64,000 nucleotides of DNA from the NCBI RefSeq assembly GCF_001730525.1, contig NZ_MDFN01000018.1, positions 1-64,000 on the forward strand, read 5' to 3'. Of the stretch, positions 45,382 to 53,539 are shown in pieces. The position numbers and the translations under genes are program-made. Origin of the DNA: Arcticibacter eurypsychrophilus. GTDB taxonomy: Bacteria > Bacteroidota > Bacteroidia > Sphingobacteriales > Sphingobacteriaceae. The stretch's first letter is position 1. Each line of letters begins with the position of its first letter. The notes below the pieces were generated by a model. The model saw only the letters and a program-made list of their open reading frames with translations. It was not told the DNA's origin and did no database searches.

Positions 45382-45422
45382 CAAACAATCGGCAGTAGAT
45401 CAAAATATTTGCCGTAAGTTTG
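45382..45422. promoter_or_regulatory. 41-bp palindrome upstream of the AbiEi-type antitoxin
   Basis: CAAACAATCGGCA (45382-45394) and TGCCGTAAGTTTG (45410-45422) form an imperfect inverted repeat (10 of 13 pairs). It ends 14 bp before the antitoxin ATG. AbiEi antitoxins repress their own operon by binding inverted repeats at the promoter, so this is the likely operator. A nearly identical element of the same length lies just after the toxin gene. Confidence 0.65.
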
Positions 45423-45436
45423 TATATTACTTTGAA

Positions 45437-46180
45437 ATGGCAAAAAACAAATATGACATAGATAGTTTAAATAAGCACTTTGGAAAACAGTTGCAATTTT
45501 CCCTAGACGAACTGCGTGCTTTTTTTAAAAAAGATGACCCGACTTTACCCGATACAACAATCAGATGGAGGGTTCATGATTTAGTAAATCAATCGGTCAT
45601 TAGCAGAACTGGTCACGGCCTGTATCAACTGGTTTCAACTAGTGATTATATTCCTGAGCTTTCGACGCGAGTGCTTAAGATCAGTAAATACATCAAAAAA
45701 AAATTTCCTACCACTTCTTACTGCACATGGGATTCAGGGATGATCAACGAATTTGCTCAACATCTAAGCAGCTATCCATTTATACTGGTTGATGTTGAGA
45801 GAAATGTTTCAGAATCGGTATACTTTAGTCTTAAGGAAGAGTTTAGAGGTGTTTTTTTGCGCCCCAGCGAAACATTAATCCATGACCTGCTGCCTGACTT
45901 TCAATTACCCATTATTGTTCGGTATTTAACCAGTGAAAGTCCATTAAATCAGGTTAACAACATATTTACAGTCTCGATTGAAAAGCTGTTGGTAGACATA
46001 TTTTGTGATAATGAATTCAATTACCTGGCCGGCAGCGAATGCAGATCGGTATTTAGCAACGCATACTATAAATATGTAGTGAACGAAAACAAGCTATTAC
46101 GGTATGCTGCACGAAAAGGCAGACGACCAGACTTACATAAGTATATCCAAGAGGGTAACTTTAACAAGCAAAAGAACTAA
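45437..46180 (+). CDS. AbiEi-like antitoxin / DUF6577-type regulator
   Basis: A 247-residue protein with an N-terminal winged helix (about 10-70: LNKHFGKQLQFSLDELRAFF, then TTIRWRVHDLVNQSVISRTG) and a C-terminal alpha/beta domain ending in basic KGRRPDLHKYI. It pairs with the AbiEii nucleotidyltransferase 10 bp downstream, as in type IV AbiE systems. Its role would be to repress the operon and counter the toxin. The upstream palindrome is the probable binding site. Confidence 0.84.
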   Translation: MAKNKYDIDSLNKHFGKQLQFSLDELRAFFKKDDPTLPDTTIRWRVHDLVNQSVISRTGHGLYQLVSTSDYIPELSTRVLKISKYIKKKFPTTSYCTWDSGMINEFAQHLSSYPFILVDVERNVSESVYFSLKEEFRGVFLRPSETLIHDLLPDFQLPIIVRYLTSESPLNQVNNIFTVSIEKLLVDIFCDNEFNYLAGSECRSVFSNAYYKYVVNENKLLRYAARKGRRPDLHKYIQEGNFNKQKN

Positions 46181-46190
46181 CCAATAGCCC

Positions 46191-47252
46191 ATGATTTCAA
46201 AAGAAAGCCTCACCACTGACTGGCTAAAAACCGTGTCCGCCAAAAACAGGAAAGTGGATCCAACCCTTGTAGAAAAGGTTATACGGGCATTACTCCTACT
46301 GGAAGGCCTGGTAAAATCTGACATTCAATTTGTCTTCAAAGGAGGAACAGCGCTGATGCTACTTATGGGAAGTACCAAACGCCTGTCGATAGATATCGAC
46401 ATTATAGTAAGTACCCATCAGGAACTGGAGGAACTTTTTAAGACATTCCTGGAAGAACAAAGTTTTACCCGTTTTGAGCTCCAAGAAAGAAAAACAACAT
46501 CAGACATTGAAAAAGCGCATTACAAATTCTTTTATACTCCTATTCTCAAGTCTAAAAAAGAAGAGGATTATGTATTATTGGATATACTTTTCGAAGAGCC
46601 TCACTATGCAAATGTTATCAGCTGGCCAATTGATTCCACCTTTACTCAACAGGACGGAGAACCGATATTTGTAAATATCCCTTGCTATGAGGATATTCTG
46701 GGCGACAAACTCACGGCCTTCGCTCCAAATACAACCGGTATACCGTACTATAAAGGAGAAGATTCACGCGCGATGGAAATTATGAAGCAGTTATATGATA
46801 TCGGAAGTCTGCTGAATCCGGCTAAAGATGTAAGTATCGTTGCCAAAACGTTTAATATTTTTGCCAACACTGAGATTGGATACCGTAAATGTGAAACGGA
46901 TGCAACAGGAGTGTTGGATGACATTTATGACACTGCATTGCACATTTGCAGCAGGGGTACTGAAGGTAAAGGCGATTTTGTAGCATTAAGTCAGGGGATA
47001 CAATCTGTTAGAAATTTTATCTTCTCGGAAAACTACCAAATTGACCGGGCAATTGTTGATGCGGCAAAAGCAGCCTACATAGCTACAGTTTTGAAATATG
47101 GCGTAACCAAGTTTGAAAAATATACAGGAATTGACCAGATAAAAGATCTGACCATAGAGCAGAGCTTCAACCAAAAGCTAAATAAACTTAAGAAAGGAAA
47201 CCCTGAAGCGTTCTATTATTGGCACCAGATATCGATCACAAAAACGGTTTAG
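46191..47252 (+). CDS. AbiEii/AbiGii-type nucleotidyltransferase toxin
   Basis: A 353-residue DUF1814-type nucleotidyltransferase. The core motif is FKGGTALMLLMGSTKRLSID, ending in the D-x-D of IDIDI (about 47-70). Further motifs are DYVLLDILFE and the basic/acidic patch EDILGDKLTAFAPN (about 165-178). AbiEii toxins transfer nucleotides to tRNA or other acceptors and protect against phage by growth arrest. The start ATG is 10 bp after the antitoxin stop. Confidence 0.9.
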   Translation: MISKESLTTDWLKTVSAKNRKVDPTLVEKVIRALLLLEGLVKSDIQFVFKGGTALMLLMGSTKRLSIDIDIIVSTHQELEELFKTFLEEQSFTRFELQERKTTSDIEKAHYKFFYTPILKSKKEEDYVLLDILFEEPHYANVISWPIDSTFTQQDGEPIFVNIPCYEDILGDKLTAFAPNTTGIPYYKGEDSRAMEIMKQLYDIGSLLNPAKDVSIVAKTFNIFANTEIGYRKCETDATGVLDDIYDTALHICSRGTEGKGDFVALSQGIQSVRNFIFSENYQIDRAIVDAAKAAYIATVLKYGVTKFEKYTGIDQIKDLTIEQSFNQKLNKLKKGNPEAFYYWHQISITKTV

Positions 47253-47260
47253 TCGATATT

Positions 47261-47301
47261 CAAACTTTCGGCATAAATAAAGAATTATTGCCGAAAGTTT
47301 G
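47261..47301. repeat. 41-bp perfect-arm palindrome after the AbiEii toxin gene
   Basis: CAAACTTTCGGCA (47261-47273) and TGCCGAAAGTTTG (47289-47301) are perfect 13-bp inverted arms with a 15-bp spacer, starting 8 bp after the toxin stop. Length and arm sequence match the palindrome at 45382-45422. No T-run follows, so a terminator is not the best reading. Two copies bracket the toxin-antitoxin pair. Confidence 0.75.
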
Positions 47302-47809
47302 AAATTAAAATCTATATACATTAAGAAAAACGGTCACTCTTTTTTCATGTGAATTACTCCAAATTTGAGCATGAAAACCTATCCATACATTGGGCCAGCT
47401 ATCGCCTTTCGAGTTGTTCTACTCTTCGTGTTTCACCTTACTGAAAAGCCTATAAGGAGCTCGAGACAACGCGAAAAGGAGCACCTATTTTTACCAATAC
47501 TTTATAGCCCTGCGAAACAAACGCTCCAGATTTTAAATTAACTACGTCGTCTGGCCGGAACCTCAGTCAGATGCCTTTCATCCCCATAATTCAACATCTC
47601 TAAAATTTTTATTTGATCAGTGCTAAAAGCAATTTATCCGTACTGACGATCTTCCAAATTGGAAACAATACCATTATACCCTGCCTTTTTAATAGATCAT
47701 TTGCATGCCACGTAAGCTAATGATTTTTTTAACGATGTTCTTTCAATTCCCATTGTTACCTATTTGTTACTTTAAGATTTTAACTACCTGAAAATCAATT
47801 TAATATTCA
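47302..47809. other. Gap without recognised gene, right part of the AbiE island
   Basis: About 500 bp with no convincing ORF. At 47753-47783 it holds a TTGTTACCTATTTGTTACTT-like stretch that resembles 44963-44992 in the left repeat region, so part of this gap is probably decayed integrase-linked sequence. Confidence 0.5.
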
Positions 47810-47840
47810 ATGCCGACCATGGCTTTAAGCGTGTATAATC
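47810..47840. repeat. Right direct repeat matching the hemW start region
   Basis: Matches 44824-44854 at 28 of 31 positions, including an 11-bp echo of the hemW start codon region (ATGCCGACCAT). It leads, 178 bp later, into a second integrase N-terminal fragment, as the left copy does after 209 bp. Confidence 0.6.
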
Positions 47841-47987
47841 TTATATAGAATTGGGTAAATGAATAGTGTTAATTTGTTGATTATCACCACAGAAAACGTA
47901 TGTTCCCGTTCTTAATCTTCTATTTCGTTACCCGTTCACTACTGTTCAGCTTTAATGAATAACAAAAAGCAAAGTAATTAATATATC

Positions 47988-48056
47988 ATGGTAACAATCC
48001 AATATAAAAAACTAGGCACTAATAAATTTAATGCTTATTTGGACTTAAATGACGAT
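47988..48056 (+). pseudogene. Second integrase N-terminal remnant
   Basis: The frame from 47988 begins MVTIQYKKLGTNKFNAYLDL, closely matching the first 20 residues of the remnant at 45033 and other Bacteroidota integrases. Similarity stops near residue 23, and the frame then runs through unrelated sequence to 48215. Only the arm-type DNA-binding start survives. Confidence 0.68.
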
Positions 48057-48211
48057 TCAGTTGAGCTTATAGCTTTAACCCATTTGCACACCTTGCTTGA
48101 TGCTAAGTTAAGCCCATGCCATTATTGGTTTGAATTCTATTGTTGTTTTTATGTTAACTGTGATTTTACACCGACCACTTATTCTTGCAAAAAAATTATT
48201 CCTTATTCATT

Positions 48212-49501
48212 ATGAAAATAAAATTACTGATCCCAGCATTGGCAGCCCTCTTGTTTACATCATGCAAGAAAAACGAAACTGAAACTATTGCTATCGTTTA
48301 CCCAGATATGGCAGAGGCGGTAGACCCATCTATCCTTTTCACTACAACAGCCGGCATCAAGGTGTATAATGGGGGTTTTGGTTCAGGCGTTGCCGTTGAC
48401 CCCAATGAACCTGACGTTTTCTATATGCTAACCGATCGTGGTTCTAATGTCGCGGGTCAAATTGCCAACTCCATCATCATTGGTAAACCAGACTTCGACC
48501 CTCAGATTGGTAAGTTCAGGTTGAAAGATGGCAAGTTATTCCTTGAATCGGTTATAGATCTTAAAAATGAAGCAGGTGCAAAGCTTAATGGTATTCCAAA
48601 TCCCGTTGGGATGGGTGCTTCTGGAGAAACAGCATACAATTTAAACGGAGTGGTAATCGCACCAAGCGCAAATGGTATAGATTCTGAAGGATTGGTGAGG
48701 CTGGCAGACGGTTCTTTTTGGATTAGCGATGAATACGGGCCACACATTGCACATTTTGATGCCAATGGAAAAATGATAGAAAGAATAAATCCTTTTGGAA
48801 CGGGGACAGGTGGTCGTAAAATTCCAGCCGTATTTGCAAATCGCAGAGCCAATAGAGGAATGGAAGGATTAGCAATAACTCCCGATGGAAAGACATTAGT
48901 TGGCATAATGCAATCACCGATGTATAACCCATCGAAAACTGCAATTGCAAATTCTACCGTTTTAAGGATATTGACATTTGATATTGCTACAGGCGCTACC
49001 AAACAGTATGCTTATTTGATGGATAACATCACATTAACCGGGGTAAGTGATATCGTGGCAGTTAATGCAACAACTTTTTTAACCATTGAACGTGACGGGC
49101 TTTTTGGAGGTGCAGCTAGTAATCCTGCTATCTTTAAAAAGGTCTTTAAGATTGATTTATCAGGAGCGACAGATATTTCTGATGCTGCAAACGGAACGGC
49201 AGGAAAGCTGTATGGTGGAAAAACAGTCGAAGAATTGAATAACCAGGCGGGTTTACAAGGAGCTGGAATAGTTCCTGTTACAAAAACGCTGGTCTTAGAT
49301 CTGTTAAAGGATTTACCATCTGTCTATCCACATGATAAAGCAGAAGGCCTGGCTTTGTTGCCGGGAAACATCTTAGTCATTTCTAATGATGACGATTTCG
49401 GAGTGGTTGACAATGGTGCAAGTGGCTTTGCCCAGAAAATATTACCATTGACAAATGCAGTAGATAGAAATCGTTTATACTTTGTAAAATTGAAAATGTA
49501 A
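48212..49501 (+). CDS. Esterase-like-phytase-domain lipoprotein
   Basis: A 429-residue protein with a lipoprotein signal (MKIKLLIPALAALLFTSCKK, Cys18). The mature part has the phytase-like beta-propeller landmarks NGGFGSGVAVDPNEPDVFYM, LTDRG, FWISDEYGPHIAHFDANG (about 165-182), RGMEGLAITPDG and a C-terminal HDKAEGLALLPGN. Family members are surface or periplasmic, and enzyme activity is mostly untested. The upstream in-frame extension to 48185 is rejected because the lipobox requires the ATG at 48212. Confidence 0.87.
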   Translation: MKIKLLIPALAALLFTSCKKNETETIAIVYPDMAEAVDPSILFTTTAGIKVYNGGFGSGVAVDPNEPDVFYMLTDRGSNVAGQIANSIIIGKPDFDPQIGKFRLKDGKLFLESVIDLKNEAGAKLNGIPNPVGMGASGETAYNLNGVVIAPSANGIDSEGLVRLADGSFWISDEYGPHIAHFDANGKMIERINPFGTGTGGRKIPAVFANRRANRGMEGLAITPDGKTLVGIMQSPMYNPSKTAIANSTVLRILTFDIATGATKQYAYLMDNITLTGVSDIVAVNATTFLTIERDGLFGGAASNPAIFKKVFKIDLSGATDISDAANGTAGKLYGGKTVEELNNQAGLQGAGIVPVTKTLVLDLLKDLPSVYPHDKAEGLALLPGNILVISNDDDFGVVDNGASGFAQKILPLTNAVDRNRLYFVKLKM

Positions 49502-49575
49502 TAAAGATTACAGGTTCCGTTTATTCATAAAAAGATGAGTTGTTCATCCATTGACGTCCATCCATCTTTTCTAAA

Positions 49576-49607
49576 AAAAATGCTCAGATATTCATCTGAG
49601 CATTTTT
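49576..49607. terminator. Bidirectional terminator between the phytase-like gene and susB
   Basis: A perfect 14-bp stem, 49576-49589 with 49594-49607, has a 4-nt loop (ATTC), A5 at its left edge and T5 at its right. It serves both convergent genes. Confidence 0.88.
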
Positions 49608-49746
49608 ACTAATTAACCAACTTGTATGTGTAGTTTCCGTTCCCAAATAACGGGTAGAAAAGATACGACCATTAAAATAATCCGCTACTGACCCTTTACA
49701 TGCAATCCCTTCTGGTGACAGGTAATGGGTGCTAGCTATGACATTG

Positions 49747-51861
49747 TTATTGAACAGGAATCAGACTAATTGCTGCCCCTCCCCCTTTGGCTAAATTGAG
49801 TTTCAACTTTGTAGAACTGGTTACAATTCTCTTTTCAATAGTATAGGCCTCCGGGTTAGTTTTCCAATCTGCATCCTTTCCATCTTTGTAAACGATTGCC
49901 GTATATTTTCGCCCTTTATCAAGGAAGTTCAAAGGTATCACAGACTGGCGACTATTTTCATCTGTTATAGCCCCTACAAACCAATTCGCTTTACCTTTTT
50001 CCTTACGAGCGATAGTAATGTAATCTCCAGGTTCTGCTTCCAGGATTTTGGTATCATCCCAATCTACACCAACATCCTTTATAAATTGAAAGGCATCCTG
50101 ATGTGCTTCATAGTTTTCAGGCAGATCAGCTGCCATTTGTAAAGGGCTGTACATCGTCACATATAAGGCTAACTGCTTAGCAAGGGTGGTATGCATTTGT
50201 CTATCTGGTGCATTTGAAGCATAGTTTCTAAGCTTAAAAATTCCCGGAGTGTAATCCATTGGACCTCCCATTAATCGGGTAAATGGAAGTATAGTTTCAT
50301 GTTCAGGTGTGTTACCATCACTAAAGGCGTTCCATTCATTACCTCGCCCAGCTTCATTAGCAATCCAATTCGGATAAGTACGGTTCAGACCGGTAGGTCG
50401 CACCGATTCATGCATATTAACCATCACTTGGTATTGAGCAGCTTTCTCTGCCACACGTACAAAATGCTCAATCATCCATTGCCCGTCATGATGCTCTCCA
50501 CGAGGAGTAATTTGGCCTACATAGCCTGTTTTTACTGATTTATAGGAATACTTATTCATGAAACGAAAAGCAGTATCTAAATGCCGGTCATAGTTTGTAG
50601 CACTTCCACCAGTCTCATTATGCATGATCATTTCTACACCTTTCTGCTTCGCATATTCTGTTATTTCTTCTACATTAAAATCTGGATAAGGAGTTACATA
50701 ATCAAAATTATTTTCTTTCCAGTTGCCTGTCCATTCCTCCCAACCAGTATTCCATCCTTCTACCAGGAGTCCTTTGATTCCATTTTTGGAAGCAAAATCA
50801 ATATATCTCTTCACATTTGCAGTGTTCGCTCCATGATTTCCTTGTGGAATAAGAGTACCTGTTGATGAAAGAGAATCCACATCAAAAGTATAGTTCCAGT
50901 TGCTTTTACCAATCTGCATTTCCCACCATACGCCCATATATTTTAACGGTTTAATCCAGGATGTATTAGCCAGTTTTGAGGGTTCATTCAAGTTCAATAT
51001 CATTTTTGAAGCTAATATATCTGTCGCCTTATCACTTACTATTATAGTTCTCCATGGTGTATTTCCCGGGGCACGCAGGTAAGCGGAATTCCCTAATGCA
51101 TCAGGTACTAAATTAGCCGATAAGCTATAGTTACTCCTATCCACATGCAATTGCATAGCTGGATAATTTACAAGAGCTGCTTCATGTATGTTGATATATA
51201 AACCATCAGCAGTTTTGAGCATTAATGGAGTTTGCACGGCATACTGGTCAGGAATATTCTTGTTTAATTTCCCTTTTGATATCAAAGGTTGCTTCCATGC
51301 ATCTACTTCAGAGATCTTTGAAGTAGCATAATGATACTCATTTGAATCATAATCACCTGGAATCCAAAATGCTTTATGATCTCCCGTTAAATTGAATGCT
51401 GTTAATTCTCTCGAAATTACAAAAAATTGAAGGTTAGCCTGTTTAGGAAACTCATACCGAAATCCCAAGCCATCATTGTATACTTTGAAAACTACATCTA
51501 ATCTTCTTTTTAATTTACTGGTTTCCTCCAGGGATATCTTAACGCTTTTATAGTGGTTTTGAATGGTACTCACTTCGCCTAAAACAGGCTTCCAAGTTTC
51601 ATTGAATGCTGATTCCTGGATATCAGCTACCTTGAAATCTTTGTCTAAAGATTGGTTTTCCGTCAATATCAATCCTAATCTTGATTCCTTTATTACCACT
51701 GCGTTTTTTCTATTCAAACTATAATATGGAATTCCGTTCTTGAGGTAAAAAGACACTTCCAGGTTTCCATCAGGAGACTTTAATTTCACTGGATTAGGCT
51801 GTTCAACGGCAAAGAGGGATGTAGAGATCAAGAGTAATAGAAACTGGAAGCATTTTTTCAT
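49747..51861 (-). CDS. susB: GH97 alpha-glucosidase, SusB-like
   Basis: A 704-residue exported glycoside hydrolase with a signal peptide (FQFLLLLISTSLFAVEQ). Residues about 25-280 form the GH97 N-terminal beta-sandwich and about 290-560 the catalytic barrel. MHNETGG, MVNMHESVRPTGLNRTYPNW and NEAGRGNEWNAFSDGN carry the acidic residues used by calcium-dependent inverting GH97 enzymes. It hydrolyses alpha-linked oligosaccharides in the periplasm. Though it ends the starch locus, it has its own predicted promoter after a terminator. Confidence 0.95.
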   Translation of the reverse strand: MKKCFQFLLLLISTSLFAVEQPNPVKLKSPDGNLEVSFYLKNGIPYYSLNRKNAVVIKESRLGLILTENQSLDKDFKVADIQESAFNETWKPVLGEVSTIQNHYKSVKISLEETSKLKRRLDVVFKVYNDGLGFRYEFPKQANLQFFVISRELTAFNLTGDHKAFWIPGDYDSNEYHYATSKISEVDAWKQPLISKGKLNKNIPDQYAVQTPLMLKTADGLYINIHEAALVNYPAMQLHVDRSNYSLSANLVPDALGNSAYLRAPGNTPWRTIIVSDKATDILASKMILNLNEPSKLANTSWIKPLKYMGVWWEMQIGKSNWNYTFDVDSLSSTGTLIPQGNHGANTANVKRYIDFASKNGIKGLLVEGWNTGWEEWTGNWKENNFDYVTPYPDFNVEEITEYAKQKGVEMIMHNETGGSATNYDRHLDTAFRFMNKYSYKSVKTGYVGQITPRGEHHDGQWMIEHFVRVAEKAAQYQVMVNMHESVRPTGLNRTYPNWIANEAGRGNEWNAFSDGNTPEHETILPFTRLMGGPMDYTPGIFKLRNYASNAPDRQMHTTLAKQLALYVTMYSPLQMAADLPENYEAHQDAFQFIKDVGVDWDDTKILEAEPGDYITIARKEKGKANWFVGAITDENSRQSVIPLNFLDKGRKYTAIVYKDGKDADWKTNPEAYTIEKRIVTSSTKLKLNLAKGGGAAISLIPVQ

Positions 51862-51889
51862 TTCGTACTTATTATTAATATTAATTATT

Positions 51890-51919
51890 CAAAGATACCC
51901 TTGTGTTTAAAACCACAAA
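51890..51919 (-). promoter_or_regulatory. Predicted promoter of susB
   Basis: On the minus strand a perfect -7 element TATCTTTG (51897-51890) is preceded after 18 bp by TTTG (51919-51916), a -33 element. The predicted leader is about 24 nt. It sits between the terminator at 51957-51983 and the susB start. Confidence 0.55.
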
Positions 51920-51951
51920 AGATATTTATTTCAAGAGGACTGTAATGACCT

Positions 51952-51983
51952 AAAAAGCAAGCGCCTTATTTCAAAGCGCTTGC
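51952..51983 (-). terminator. Intra-locus terminator upstream of susB
   Basis: Stem GCAAGCGC (51957-51964) with GCGCTTGC (51976-51983), 11-nt loop, followed on the minus strand by TTTTT. It lies between the second amylase gene and susB, so susB should be partly or wholly uncoupled from the rest of the locus. Confidence 0.72.
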
Positions 51984-52092
51984 CCGCTACTAACTAAACT
52001 TAAAAAACTATCTTATCTGGGTACAAGAAGCAATCAATACGCAAACCCAAACTTATAAAGCTACATTCAACTACTTTTAAAACGTAGCTATC

Positions 52093-53454
52093 TTATACTG
52101 CTTTTAAAACGTAATAGGAATAGGGTTCTAAAGTAATCACCGTTTTTATTTCCTTGCTGACACTGTTAAAAGCATCTTTCCATCCTGTATTCTTAAGCTT
52201 TTCTGGGACAGTAAACTGTATCGGTTTATTTCTTAGATTAGATATGATGAGTACTTTCTCGTTTCCAAGTACTTTTGTAAACGCACATACATCCGTGCTG
52301 CTATAAGATGTCAATTCACCTCGTCTAATCGCATCACTGCTATTTCTTAAAGCCAGGATCTTTTTATATTCAGCTGTCACATCCGGATTAACACTCCAGT
52401 CGATTGTAGTAGTTTTAAATGGAAAGGTTAACCGGTAAGGCGTTCCCACTTCCTGTCCATTATAAATCATGGGCACACTTTTCATATAGGATACCACAAC
52501 AAAAGCAGCCATTGAACCCTTTTTCCCTCCAAATAAATCTAATGCGGTGCCATCTGAACTGTTGACATCATGATTACTAGTATATCTGACCATCAGATTT
52601 GAGGGAGAAGTGTCTCTGTAATCCGCCACATTCATGCTATCAATAGACAGCACTGATCTGTTGTGTTCATACACCTCCTTCATATTTTCAAAAAACCGAA
52701 ATCCAAAGTTATAATCAAAACCAGCCTTAAAGTGATCAGTCCTGGTGCCCTCAGAAAGCATCAATAATTTATGATTAGGAATCGCTTTTAATGTATCCAA
52801 TGCCTGTTTCCAAAAAGCTAAAGGAGGCCCATCAGAATAATCGCATCGAAAACCATCTACATTGGCTGATAGCACCCAGTATTTCATTGCACTGATCATG
52901 GCAGAACGCATAGCATTATTAGTAAAATCAAGTTGCGCTACATCATTCCATCCTGTCTTTGGCGGACTGATAATATTTCCTACTGAGTCTTGTAGATACC
53001 ATGACTTATTAACTGTCCAAACATGATCAAATGAAGTATGATTGGCTACCCAATCTAATATAACAGCCATATTCCGAACATGCGCTCCTTCAACAAGGGT
53101 TCTTAAATCATTAAGATCTCCAAACTCCTTATTTATAGCCTTATAGTCTTTCACACAATAAGGCGAGTTTACAGAGTTAACAATCCCAACAGGATATATA
53201 GGCATCAGATAAATCACATTTGCTCCTAAAGCCTTTATTGAATCTAAACGTGCAATGACCCCTTTAAAACTCCCCTCTTTACTAAAGGTGCGCATGTTCA
53301 CCTGATAAAGGGTCACATCTCGACGGTCAGGTACCTTTTGGAAAGGTTTCCCATATTGCACCTGCTGAGGTGACTTTTGATTTGTTTGTCCTTTGGAAAC
53401 AGTGTAGCTCAAGGTTGAAAGCAACATGAAAAGTAAAAAGCAGCTCTTGTTCAT
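52093..53454 (-). CDS. Exported GH13 alpha-amylase-family enzyme (second copy)
   Basis: A 453-residue GH13 protein with a signal peptide but no lipobox cysteine (MNKSCFLLFMLLSTLSYTVS, then KGQTNQ). The barrel motifs are DWVANHTSFDHVW, NVDGFRCDYSDG (nucleophile D), LLMLSEGTRTDHF (acid E) and RYTSNHDVNSSDG. It is a close tandem paralogue of the next gene upstream, but that one is a lipoprotein, so the pair probably divides starch hydrolysis between periplasm and membrane surface. Confidence 0.92.
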   Translation of the reverse strand: MNKSCFLLFMLLSTLSYTVSKGQTNQKSPQQVQYGKPFQKVPDRRDVTLYQVNMRTFSKEGSFKGVIARLDSIKALGANVIYLMPIYPVGIVNSVNSPYCVKDYKAINKEFGDLNDLRTLVEGAHVRNMAVILDWVANHTSFDHVWTVNKSWYLQDSVGNIISPPKTGWNDVAQLDFTNNAMRSAMISAMKYWVLSANVDGFRCDYSDGPPLAFWKQALDTLKAIPNHKLLMLSEGTRTDHFKAGFDYNFGFRFFENMKEVYEHNRSVLSIDSMNVADYRDTSPSNLMVRYTSNHDVNSSDGTALDLFGGKKGSMAAFVVVSYMKSVPMIYNGQEVGTPYRLTFPFKTTTIDWSVNPDVTAEYKKILALRNSSDAIRRGELTSYSSTDVCAFTKVLGNEKVLIISNLRNKPIQFTVPEKLKNTGWKDAFNSVSKEIKTVITLEPYSYYVLKAV

Positions 53455-53539
53455 TTTTATATTATTCTATCTGTACTATTTAATCCGCTTATCATCGTAT
53501 GATGACAAGCCTTATACTTATTTTACCATTACCGAAGTA

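Noticed and set aside
47302-47809. A transposase or integrase C-terminal gene in the right part of the AbiE island
   Set aside because: Only short, interrupted frames with no recognisable catalytic motif are present.
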